A stretch of 9,024 nucleotides of DNA from NCBI GenBank assembly GCA_027858215.1, contig JAQIDD010000118.1:1-9024 (forward strand), in the 5' to 3' direction. A program made the position numbers and the translations under genes. Below the pieces are notes generated by a model. The model worked only from the letters and a program-made list of their open reading frames with translations. It searched no databases and was not told where the DNA came from. The DNA comes from Candidatus Delongbacteria bacterium (GTDB taxonomy: Bacteria > Bacteroidota > Bacteroidia > Bacteroidales > ML635J-15). Position 1 is the first letter of the stretch, and each line of letters begins with the position of its first letter. Of the stretch, positions 1 to 6,654 are shown one piece after another.

Positions 1-51
1 CTTAATTTTATTCATTCATTTTTTATCAAAATACAAACAAAAACGACACTC

Positions 52-2103
52 ATGAAAAGCGTAATCATTGCCATTATTTTAGCCTGTGTTGCCACTGTTA
101 ATTACAGCCAGAATATCGTGCTGAACCCCGGTTTTGAAAACAATTTCGTTTATTGGATGTATGCTTCCGATTTTCCGGGTGTCACTGATTTTTCAATTGA
201 TAACAGCACTGTACATTCAGGTTCATCTAGTGCAAGAATCACTGTTACTGACAGCAGCTCAAACACAGCCATCATTGCTCAAAACCTCGCAGTAACGGAA
301 CACAAACATTATAAATTCAGTTTTTGGATTAAGACCGACAACATCGAACAATATGTGCTTCCCTACACAAAATTCCTGGATGACACGGTGCGGGTTTTTG
401 AAAACTTTTATTGCCCGTCAGGCAATGTGAACGAATGGAAAAAAATACAGTCACAGTTCACAGCACCTGAAGGCACTGATAATTTGAACTTGTTCATCTT
501 CATGTTTGGAAAAGGGACCATGTGGCTTGATGATTTTGTGTTTACAGAGCTTTCAGAAAATTCGAGTTCCGATTTTCATGTCACCATTGCAGAAGAAACC
601 GGGTATTTTAAACATTTGTTTTCAGCCAATGGCCCCGGTCCTGTTAATGAAAGCCATGCCAACAACTACATTGACAAATTCCAGTCTATGGGGATTGAAT
701 ATGTGCGTACCCACGATTACCTGTATTCGTTTGACCACAGCGTAATTTTTCCGGATACCACCAAAGACCCGCTCAATCCTGACGCATACAATTTTACAAG
801 CACCGATACCTGTGTCGAAAACATCATCAATGCAGGTGGAAAAGTGTTTTATCGTTTCGGGGAAAGTGCCCATTATCCACCCGATGGTTTTACCCCTGCT
901 GACAAAGAAAAGTGGGCTCAGGTATGTGTGCAAATACTGAAACACTACAACGACGGATGGAACAACGGGTACAATTATAACATCGAATACACTGAAATAT
1001 GGAATGAGCCCGACCTCCCGGATTTCTGGTCTGGTGATGTACAGGAATACATTGCATTGTATCGGATAGCTGCAAACAAAATAAAAGATTATGACCCGGA
1101 CATCAAAGTGGGTGGCCCGGCTGTATCTAACCCTTATGACGGGTCTTTTATGGATGTGTTTCTGGATTCAGTTTCAACCTACAACCTGCCTGCTGATTTC
1201 ATCTCATACCATTTGTATTATCATCCCAATCCTTATTACTTTTTGTACACCAACGAAATGGTCAGGCAAAAAACAGATGCATTCGGATTGACTGATATTG
1301 AACTGATTAATACAGAATGGAATTCCTATATGTTCAATTTCGAACTGCAATGGGAATATGGGATGTTTGATGCTCTGAACGCTGCCACACTTGCTTCGGC
1401 ATTGCATTACATGCAGCAAAGTACCATCGGTAAATTGTTCAGGTACGCATTCATCAACACATGGTTTGGCCTGATAAGCATGGAAGACGAATGGTACAAG
1501 CCCGGCCTTGCCATGCGTTCAGCGTATGAAGTCATGCATGCCAACAAACAACTTGAAACTTCAGGAAGCGATAGCCTGGGAAAAACCATCACGGCAGCAC
1601 GGGATACCACTACTCAACAAATAAAAATAATGATTGCAGACAACGCCTCTGCCGACACAGCTTATCATTTGTTTGTTGACAACATTGAAAATAATGTCAG
1701 TTATAATTATGAAATTTACCGCATAGATTCCCTTCACAACCATGAACTGGTGAACAGTGGAAATGTTAACAATCAACAGCCTGATATTACACAATATGCT
1801 AAACCGCCGTATGTTGATCTCATCATCCTGGATAAAATCGTGTCCGAACCAGTCAAAGCCATGCAACATAACATTGCCGTTTATCCAAATCCTGCAGATG
1901 ATTACCTTATTATACATTCAATTGATAATTCCCCTGTGGACATCAAAATATGCACACAAAACGGCCAGATCATCACTGCTTTTGATAACATCACTCATAA
2001 AAAAATCCCCACGGCACAGTTTTCATCCGGCACATATATTGTCAATGTGTATCAAAACCACAGCTTAAAAGAAAGCCGGAAAATTGTTATTTCAGATAAG
2101 TGA
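52..2103 (+). CDS. Secreted GH39-like glycoside hydrolase with N-terminal CBM-like domain and T9SS sorting domain
   Basis: The 683-residue product starts with a signal peptide (about residues 1-19, cleavage near NYSQ-N). Residues 21-165 look like a jelly-roll carbohydrate-binding module of the CBM4/9 type (NIVLNPGFEN start, WLDDFVF end). Residues 175-500 resemble the (beta/alpha)8 clan A glycosidases, closest in feel to GH39 beta-xylosidases: WNEPDLPDFW carries the probable acid/base E319 and INTEW the probable nucleophile E422, about 100 residues apart as in GH39. A small beta domain follows (about 510-597). Residues 607-683 are a type A T9SS sorting domain (VYPNPADDYL start). By family it would hydrolyse plant or algal polysaccharide, or a glycoside, at the cell surface or outside the cell; the substrate cannot be read from sequence. 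No SusC/SusD or other carbohydrate gene lies beside it. The ATG at 52 directly precedes the signal peptide. No clear promoter is visible in the 51 bases upstream. Confidence 0.85.
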   Translation: MKSVIIAIILACVATVNYSQNIVLNPGFENNFVYWMYASDFPGVTDFSIDNSTVHSGSSSARITVTDSSSNTAIIAQNLAVTEHKHYKFSFWIKTDNIEQYVLPYTKFLDDTVRVFENFYCPSGNVNEWKKIQSQFTAPEGTDNLNLFIFMFGKGTMWLDDFVFTELSENSSSDFHVTIAEETGYFKHLFSANGPGPVNESHANNYIDKFQSMGIEYVRTHDYLYSFDHSVIFPDTTKDPLNPDAYNFTSTDTCVENIINAGGKVFYRFGESAHYPPDGFTPADKEKWAQVCVQILKHYNDGWNNGYNYNIEYTEIWNEPDLPDFWSGDVQEYIALYRIAANKIKDYDPDIKVGGPAVSNPYDGSFMDVFLDSVSTYNLPADFISYHLYYHPNPYYFLYTNEMVRQKTDAFGLTDIELINTEWNSYMFNFELQWEYGMFDALNAATLASALHYMQQSTIGKLFRYAFINTWFGLISMEDEWYKPGLAMRSAYEVMHANKQLETSGSDSLGKTITAARDTTTQQIKIMIADNASADTAYHLFVDNIENNVSYNYEIYRIDSLHNHELVNSGNVNNQQPDITQYAKPPYVDLIILDKIVSEPVKAMQHNIAVYPNPADDYLIIHSIDNSPVDIKICTQNGQIITAFDNITHKKIPTAQFSSGTYIVNVYQNHSLKESRKIVISDK

Positions 2104-2182
2104 TGGGAACTAATCAGTATCAGCAAAAGTAGCTCCTCACCGCAGAAACAGAGAGTCGCAAAGGTTTAAAATTTGTAAATTG

Positions 2183-2232
2183 AACTGTTAACAACGGTTA
2201 ATAAATGTTAATAATGGTTAAAATCGGTTATT
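2183..2232. repeat. Five-unit tandem repeat, period 10 bases
   Basis: Five consecutive ten-base units run from 2183 to 2232. The core GTTA is invariant at positions 5-8 of every unit; the second unit, AACGGTTAAT, is closest to a consensus. The period is near one helical turn, so all cores would face the same side of the DNA. It lies downstream of the hydrolase gene and about 400 bases before the vWA gene. Confidence 0.7.
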
Positions 2233-2295
2233 TATGAGAAATCGCTGTTCTATGAAATAAGATTTATCACCACCTCATTTAACCTAAAATAATCA

Positions 2296-2351
2296 AACCA
2301 TATAAGGCATTATAAGAAAAACTTATATGACCTTATAATCCTTATATGGTT
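2296..2351. repeat. Long AT-rich inverted repeat (20-bp stem, one bulge)
   Basis: AACCATATAAGG at 2296-2307 pairs perfectly with CCTTATATGGTT at 2340-2351. After a single bulged C (2308), ATTATAAG (2309-2316) pairs with CTTATAAT (2332-2339), leaving a 15-base loop. No T-tract follows, so it is not a standard terminator. It could act as an mRNA 3'-end stabiliser for the hydrolase transcript, as a protein-binding palindrome, or as part of a mobile palindromic element. Confidence 0.75.
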
Positions 2352-2632
2352 CAAAACAACCGTTATTAACGGTCTATGTGGCCAATATTTCCCATTTCCC
2401 TGTCTGCGTCTCTGCGGTAACAGGCGGTAAAAAATGTATTTGCCTGAATAGTTAAGCTTTTTTTAATTTTAGCACTGAGTAGTTATAATTGATGTTTTTT
2501 TCTGACATCAGACAAATGGCACTCTACCCCTCATAATTTGTGTTTCCCAGCGTGTGACAGGTAAAAATTTATGGAATTTTTCGCTGTGATACATCTCATA
2601 ATCAAAATGTGAAACCTAAAACTTTTAAGATT

Positions 2633-3745
2633 ATGAAAACTTCAAGTATTATCATCGCTCTATTGGTCCTCAACCTGAATGCTTTTTCACAGGCTATGAT
2701 TTCCGGAAAAGTAACGGACAAAGAAAAAAATCCCATTGAAAATGCCAGTGTTTATTTGTACAAAAACTCAAACAAAATCTCTGTACAAAAAACAGATGCA
2801 ACCGGATTGTATGCATTTAAAAACCTTAAGCCAGGCACATACAACCTGTTTGCAAACGCTGACCATTATCAGAAAGCCCTCCTCCAATCAGCAGTATTGG
2901 GAACAAATTCCACACTCACCCTTCATTTTGTGCTCAAGGCTGAAACAACCATTGTTGAATTGGATGCAGAAACCGAAACTAAAAAAGATAAAAAAGAGAA
3001 ATCCAGCCACGTTTGTCTGGAAGCAATGTCTAATGACCGTTCGGTTAATACCGTGGCATGTGGAGGTATTTCCCGTCAAAGCTATACGGGTTACGATTAC
3101 AATCAGATTCAACACAACACCGAATCGTACGATTATATTGAAGAAAACAATTTTAAAACCGCATACGACAATCCGCTTTCCACTTTTTCAATAGATGTAG
3201 ATCGCGCTTCATATTCCAATGTCAGGCGGTTTATCCGTAACAACCAGGCTCCACCAAAAGATGCCGTGCGTGTTGAAGAAATGATCAATTATTTTGATTA
3301 CGATTATCCCCAGCCTGAAAACGGACATCCTTTTTCCATCAACACTGAAATGTCCACATGCCCATGGAACGAAAATCATGAATTACTAATGATCGGCCTC
3401 AAAGGAAAAGAAACGCAGGACACAGAAATTCCAGCTTCCAACATTGTCTTTTTGATTGACGTTTCAGGCTCCATGCAATCACCCAATAAGCTACCCTTGT
3501 TAAAAAAATCGTTCAATATCCTGGTAGAAAAACTGCGCCCCGAAGACCGTGTGGCCATAGTAGTATATGCCGGAAGTGCCGGAGCGGTACTTGAAAGCAC
3601 CCCCGGGGATGAAAAATTAAAGATCAGTGAAGTGCTCGATCGCCTTTCTGCCGGAGGAAGCACTGCAGGCGGAGCAGGCATTAATCTGGCATACAAAATT
3701 GCCAAGGAAAATTACAACCCCAATCTCAACAAGCGTGTTATTTAG
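2633..3745 (+). CDS. 5' part of the vWA/YfbK-type protein (truncated at TAG)
   Basis: This fragment encodes 370 residues. Residues 1-21 are a signal peptide (MKTSS, hydrophobic stretch IIIALLVL, cleavage near AFSQ-A). Residues 22-105 form a CarboxypepD_reg-like beta-sandwich (ISGKVTDKEKNPIENASVYL, then GLYAFKNLKPGTY). A charged linker with a lysine-rich patch follows. About 165-255 is the VWA_N domain (NPLSTFSIDVDRASYSNVRR). The vWA domain begins near 270 with the MIDAS DVSGSM (D276) and continues to T344 before the stop. Translated alone it would be an exported protein with an incomplete Rossmann-like vWA fold and is unlikely to be functional. An earlier GTG at 2609 would add MKPKTFKI, but the ATG at 2633 gives the more typical signal peptide. 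The family is thought to bind metal-dependent partners at the envelope; its precise role is unknown. Confidence 0.7.
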   Translation: MKTSSIIIALLVLNLNAFSQAMISGKVTDKEKNPIENASVYLYKNSNKISVQKTDATGLYAFKNLKPGTYNLFANADHYQKALLQSAVLGTNSTLTLHFVLKAETTIVELDAETETKKDKKEKSSHVCLEAMSNDRSVNTVACGGISRQSYTGYDYNQIQHNTESYDYIEENNFKTAYDNPLSTFSIDVDRASYSNVRRFIRNNQAPPKDAVRVEEMINYFDYDYPQPENGHPFSINTEMSTCPWNENHELLMIGLKGKETQDTEIPASNIVFLIDVSGSMQSPNKLPLLKKSFNILVEKLRPEDRVAIVVYAGSAGAVLESTPGDEKLKISEVLDRLSAGGSTAGGAGINLAYKIAKENYNPNLNKRVI

Positions 3746-3790
3746 GCTACTGACGGCGACTTTAATGTTGGTGCCAGCAGCGATGCAGCC

Positions 3791-4516
3791 ATGGAAAGGC
3801 TGATTGAAGAAAAACGCAACGACGGGATTTTCCTTACCATACTTGGCTTCGGCATGGGCAATTACAAAGATTCCAAAATGGAAAAATTGTCCAACAAAGG
3901 CAATGGAAATTACGCTTATATAGATAACATCCTGGAAGCCAAAAAAATGTTTGCAGATGAAATCTGGGGAACCCTTTATACCATCGCAAAAGATGTGAAA
4001 TTTCAGATTGAATTTAACCCTGCCCATGTCAAAGCATACCGTTTGGTTGGATATGAAAACAGGTTGCTTAACAAAGAAGATTTCAACGATGATAAAAAAG
4101 ATGCCGGTGAAATTGGTGCAGGCCATTGTGTAACAGCGCTTTTTGAAATCATTCCTGCCGGTTCCGATGAAAAAGTTGGTGATGTGGATGATCTGATCTA
4201 TCAGCAAAGGAAACTCAATAAATCAAAAAGCATACTGACATTAAAATTAAGATACAAAGCACCTGATGAAGATAATAGCCGTTTGATCACAAAAAACCTG
4301 AAAAAATCCGATGTGTATACAACATCTGTGTCAGATAACTTTAAGCAGGCTGCCTCTGTGGCCATGTTTGGCATGATACTCAGGGACAGTGAATTCAAAG
4401 CGGATGCAAGTTATAGCAAAACACTTGCACTGGCCAAATCCGCCCGCGGAGATGATGCTTTCGGCTACAGGCAGGAATACATTACCATAATAGAATCAGC
4501 TCAATACCTGAAATAA
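3791..4516 (+). CDS. 3' part of the vWA/YfbK-type protein (end of vWA plus YfbK_C)
   Basis: The first ATG after the internal stop is at 3791, but family homology starts at 3746 (ATDGDFNVG). From 3791 the product has 241 residues: the end of the vWA fold (DGIFLTILGFGMGNYKDSKM) and the YfbK_C/DUF3520 domain (FADEIWGTLYTIAKDVKFQI through GYRQEYITIIESAQYL). It has no signal peptide, and no Shine-Dalgarno-like sequence precedes the ATG, so independent translation is doubtful. If made, it would stay in the cytoplasm, apart from its normal partner domain. Its intact coding quality suggests the stop is recent or artefactual. It ends 22 bases before a strong terminator. Confidence 0.6.
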   Translation: MERLIEEKRNDGIFLTILGFGMGNYKDSKMEKLSNKGNGNYAYIDNILEAKKMFADEIWGTLYTIAKDVKFQIEFNPAHVKAYRLVGYENRLLNKEDFNDDKKDAGEIGAGHCVTALFEIIPAGSDEKVGDVDDLIYQQRKLNKSKSILTLKLRYKAPDEDNSRLITKNLKKSDVYTTSVSDNFKQAASVAMFGMILRDSEFKADASYSKTLALAKSARGDDAFGYRQEYITIIESAQYLK

Positions 4517-4538
4517 TGTTGTTGTTTTCCATGTAAAC

Positions 4539-4576
4539 AATAAAGCCACCGGAATTCTGGTGGCTTTATTTTTTTT
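4539..4576. terminator. Intrinsic terminator between the convergent vWA and peroxiredoxin genes
   Basis: AATAAAGCCACC (4539-4550) pairs perfectly with GGTGGCTTTATT (4559-4570) around an 8-base loop containing an EcoRI-type GAATTC, and a run of eight T follows (4569-4576). This is a classic terminator for the plus-strand vWA gene. On the minus strand the hairpin lies just past the peroxiredoxin stop but lacks a good T-run there, so it is weaker in that direction. Confidence 0.9.
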
Positions 4577-4594
4577 GGGGTTTCTTGCTTTGCC

Positions 4595-5023
4595 TTACAA
4601 TTCTTTTTTTGCAAGGTACCAATCCACCATTTCGTAATCGCTTTTTTCTCTTTCTGCCATGGATTCCAAATCAGACGGTGCAGGAACAATCACTTTATCT
4701 CCCGGCTGCCAGTCAAGTGGAAGCGCTACACCATGTTCTGCAGATGTCTGAAGGGCTTTCAGTACGCGGAGTATCTCATCCATGTTACGCCCCACATTCA
4801 GGGGATAATACATGATCAAACGGATTTTCACTTTTGGATCAATGAAATATACCGCCCTTACGGCAGCAGTTTCAGCTTCATTGGGCTGCACCATGCCATA
4901 CAATTTTGACACTTTCATGTCAATATCAGCAATGATAGGAAAATTAAAATACACACCTGTGTTTTTCTTTGCGTTGTTTACCCATGCCAGGTGAGAATGA
5001 ATGCTGTCAATGCTCAAACCCAT
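4595..5023 (-). pseudogene. 5'-truncated 1-Cys peroxiredoxin (Prx6/AhpC-TSA type) lacking the catalytic cysteine
   Basis: The 142-residue frame matches the C-terminal two thirds of 1-Cys peroxiredoxins (usual length about 210-220 residues). Visible landmarks are GLSIDSIHSHLAWV, NFPIIADIDMKVSKLYGM, VRAVYFIDPK, YYPLNVGRNMDEILRVLKAL and LDWQPGDKVIVP. The first 70 or so residues, with the thioredoxin-fold start and the peroxidatic PVCTTE motif, are absent. Upstream of the ATG at 5023 only about four family-like codons remain (S-T-K-L, 5024-5035) before a TAA stop (5036-5038), and no other frame there resembles the missing part. The remaining protein contains no cysteine, so it cannot reduce peroxides by the family mechanism. 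The upstream space now holds the start of the divergent membrane-protein gene, which suggests a deletion or rearrangement joined at about 5035. A residual function as a dimerising fragment cannot be excluded. Confidence 0.75.
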
Positions 5024-5074
5024 GAGTTTTGTGCTTTACAATACATTAGCAATACAAAAGTTTATTTGCCCATT

Positions 5075-5104
5075 TTTATAACAATACCCCGGCCTTTAAC
5101 TTCG
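5075..5104 (+). promoter_or_regulatory. Weak candidate promoter for the DUF4173 gene
   Basis: TAACTTCG at 5097-5104 differs from the Bacteroidota -7 box TAnnTTTG by one base, and a T-rich patch (TTT at 5075-5077) sits 19 bases upstream where the -33 box should lie. The -33 match is poor. If used, transcription would start near 5111, after the ATG at 5107, which supports the ATG at 5137 as the start codon. Confidence 0.3.
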
Positions 5105-5136
5105 TTATGATTTTGTATTCACTGAAAAAAGGAAAA

Positions 5137-6654
5137 ATGAAAAAAAACACTCCCCTATGGATCGTATGGATCGGTGCTATTCTTTTTACCATCCTGTTCC
5201 ACAACAAAACCACTGGTATCAACCTCATTATTTTTAATGCCTTTGTTGTTGGATGCCTGATAATGTTCAAAGGTTTTAACAAACAGAACATGCATCATAT
5301 TGTATTGTTGTCCGGGGTCATTATTACGCTGTTAACCGGTTTCTTTTTCCATTCACCACTGGCCATCACAATGAATTACATATCGCTGATTCTGTTTTCT
5401 GCAGCCTTTTTGTTTCCACAGATAAGGGGTGTCCATACCCTAACCGGCATCAGTTTTCTGAACATCGGGTTTTCAATTGCCGAATTTTTCTCGCGGACAT
5501 TTAACATAAAAACCTACAAATCAAAAGCCATGAAAAAAATGGCAACATGGCTCACCATTACGATTATTCCACTTGCCATTATCATCGTTTTTATTGTGCT
5601 GTACAGCAATGCAAATCCATGGTTTAATACGCTTGTCACCAATACATTTGAAGCCATTAACACGATGTTGATAACCATATTTGGCGAAATTCACTGGAGT
5701 TTCATCTGGACCCTGACACTGGGCTTATTTTTTGTAATCTGGCTTCTTTTGGGCAAAGCCCACTCAGGAGTAGTCAAGGCAGAATCAACCAAAAGCGATG
5801 AGTTGAAAAGAAAAAAATCAAAATTCCGCTACAGAGGCAAAATGACAGGGCTAAAAACAGAATACCGGTCAGCCATGATACTGCTTGTTGCCATGAATGT
5901 AATTTTACTGATTGTCAATTTCCTGGACATAAAAAACGTATGGTTTGGTTTTGAATGGCAAGGCGATTACCTGAAACAATTTGTGCATGAAGGCACATGG
6001 TTACTGATCATTTCCATACTCCTGTCCATCGGGATAATTCTGTTTTATTTCAGAAAAAATCTCAATTTCGCATCTTTCAGTAAACCTTTGAAAGTATTGG
6101 CCTATGCCTGGATGACGCAAAATTTCATTTTGGCTTTGTCAGTGGCTGTACGAAACCTACATTATATTTCGTATTTCAACCTTGCCTATAAACGCATAGC
6201 GGTATTCTTTTTTCTAATGGCAGTAGTGGTCGGACTGATCACTGTGATCATAAAAATACGCAAGCCGGGCACTGCATTTTTCCTGTTGAGAACCAACAGC
6301 CTTGCGGTTTACATCATACTCGTCGGTATGTGTCTGGTTAACTGGGATGTATTCATCGCCAAATACAATTTCAGGCACGCTGATACTGCTTTTTTGCATC
6401 TTAATTTCATGCAAAATCTGGACAACCGTGCACTGCCATGGCTTATCAGGGATTCATCAGAACTTGCATCCATCAAACAAACCCAGTATAAAACCTTTGA
6501 TTTTGCCCGTGATGATATTTACATGACACCTGAAGCCTACCAGGCGCGAATCAAATGGAAACGGGATGAGTTTATTTCGACGTGGGAAGAAAAACACTGG
6601 CTATCGTGGAATCCTGCCGAACACAGGGCATATCAATTGCTTACAGGCAAATAA
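5137..6654 (+). CDS. Polytopic inner-membrane protein, DUF4173 family
   Basis: The 505-residue product has about twelve hydrophobic segments (roughly 6-21, 28-45, 53-71, 80-94, 104-118, 137-156, 187-205, 246-262, 286-304, 319-337, 352-372, 387-403). A long, strongly basic loop lies between segments seven and eight (about 206-245, with KRKKSKFRYRGK), probably cytoplasmic. DUF4173 features include YLKQFVHEGTW before a membrane segment, YFNLAYKRIAVFFFL, and NWDVFIAKYNF followed by a soluble tail (LDNRALPWLIRDSSE). The tail is aromatic and charged (TWEEKHWLSWNPAEHRAYQL). The function of the family is unknown. I chose the ATG at 5137, preceded by AAAGGAAAA; an in-frame ATG at 5107 would add ten residues (MILYSLKKGK). 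The gene ends 22 bases inside the convergent sulfotransferase gene. The family call is moderately secure; the membrane topology is clear. Confidence 0.75.
   Translation: MKKNTPLWIVWIGAILFTILFHNKTTGINLIIFNAFVVGCLIMFKGFNKQNMHHIVLLSGVIITLLTGFFFHSPLAITMNYISLILFSAAFLFPQIRGVHTLTGISFLNIGFSIAEFFSRTFNIKTYKSKAMKKMATWLTITIIPLAIIIVFIVLYSNANPWFNTLVTNTFEAINTMLITIFGEIHWSFIWTLTLGLFFVIWLLLGKAHSGVVKAESTKSDELKRKKSKFRYRGKMTGLKTEYRSAMILLVAMNVILLIVNFLDIKNVWFGFEWQGDYLKQFVHEGTWLLIISILLSIGIILFYFRKNLNFASFSKPLKVLAYAWMTQNFILALSVAVRNLHYISYFNLAYKRIAVFFFLMAVVVGLITVIIKIRKPGTAFFLLRTNSLAVYIILVGMCLVNWDVFIAKYNFRHADTAFLHLNFMQNLDNRALPWLIRDSSELASIKQTQYKTFDFARDDIYMTPEAYQARIKWKRDEFISTWEEKHWLSWNPAEHRAYQLLTGK

Larger units (their letters stand above)
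2138..2430. repeat. Nested palindromic intergenic repeat island
   Basis: The outer arms are imperfect inverted copies: ACCGCAGAAACAGAG (2139-2153) matches the reverse complement of 2404-2418 (ACCGCAGAGACGCAG) at 12 of 15 positions. Inside lie a ten-base tandem repeat (2183-2232), a 20-bp hairpin (2296-2351) and a short inverted repeat ACCGTTA-T-TAACGGT (2359-2373). Just after the right arm the heptamer GCGGTAA occurs twice, ten bases apart (2414-2420, 2424-2430). Motifs of the form ACCGCAGAGACGCAG recur between genes in many Bacteroidota and other genomes, as far as I recall. The island could be a degenerate MITE-like element or a REP-like palindromic unit. It encodes no transposase, and no target-site duplication was found. 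Confidence 0.55.
2104..2632. other. 529-base gene-free region with structured repeats
   Basis: No plausible coding frame was found here on either strand. The first 35 bases after the hydrolase gene hold no obvious terminator. From 2138 to 2430 lies a nested set of repeats, listed separately. From 2439 on, AT-rich sequence offers two weak promoter candidates for the vWA gene: TTTG at 2439-2442 followed 21 bases later by TAATTTTA (2464-2471), and TATAATTG at 2484-2491; each differs from the Bacteroidota TAnnTTTG box by one base, so neither is secure. Either would give a leader of roughly 130-160 bases. The stretch 2500-2632 shows no further structure that I can support. Confidence 0.6.
2633..4516 (+). 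pseudogene. vWA/YfbK-type exported protein gene interrupted by an in-frame TAG
   Basis: One reading frame runs from the ATG at 2633 to TAA at 4516 and is broken only by TAG at 3743-3745 (codon 371 of 628). Residues on both sides of the stop belong to one protein: family members read RVILATDGDFNVG here, and this sequence reads RVI, stop, ATDGDFNVG. The frame is preserved and the remaining 256 codons are undamaged. A single change from a leucine codon such as TTG would create the stop. The intact product would be about 627 residues: signal peptide, CarboxypepD_reg-like domain, VWA_N, vWA with MIDAS motif, and YfbK_C (DUF3520). The break separates MIDAS D276-x-S278-x-S280 and T344 from the last metal-ligand region (TDGD, D374). 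This may be a recent pseudogene, a sequencing or assembly error, or, less likely, stop readthrough. Confidence 0.8.

Noticed and set aside
1561..1917. Minus-strand open frame of 118 codons inside the hydrolase gene
   Set aside because: It overlaps a well-supported coding region, has no start context and no family resemblance.
2183..2232. CRISPR-like array
   Set aside because: The units are ten bases with no spacers and no cas genes nearby, so this is a simple tandem repeat.
2609..2632. GTG start extending the vWA protein by eight residues
   Set aside because: The ATG at 2633 gives a standard signal peptide; nothing favours the GTG.
3743..3745. Pyrrolysine or programmed readthrough at the TAG
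   Set aside because: No downstream insertion-type hairpin, Pyl genes or family precedent were recognised; a point mutation or sequence error is simpler.
3617..4207. Minus-strand open frame of 196 codons
   Set aside because: It is antisense to the vWA/YfbK_C coding sequence, has no recognisable domain, and is explained as a shadow of that gene.
4595..5293. Peroxiredoxin N-terminus hidden by a frameshift upstream
   Set aside because: The minus strand from 5024 to about 5106 was read for PVCTTE or thioredoxin-fold-like sequence and shows none; beyond that it is antisense to the DUF4173 gene.
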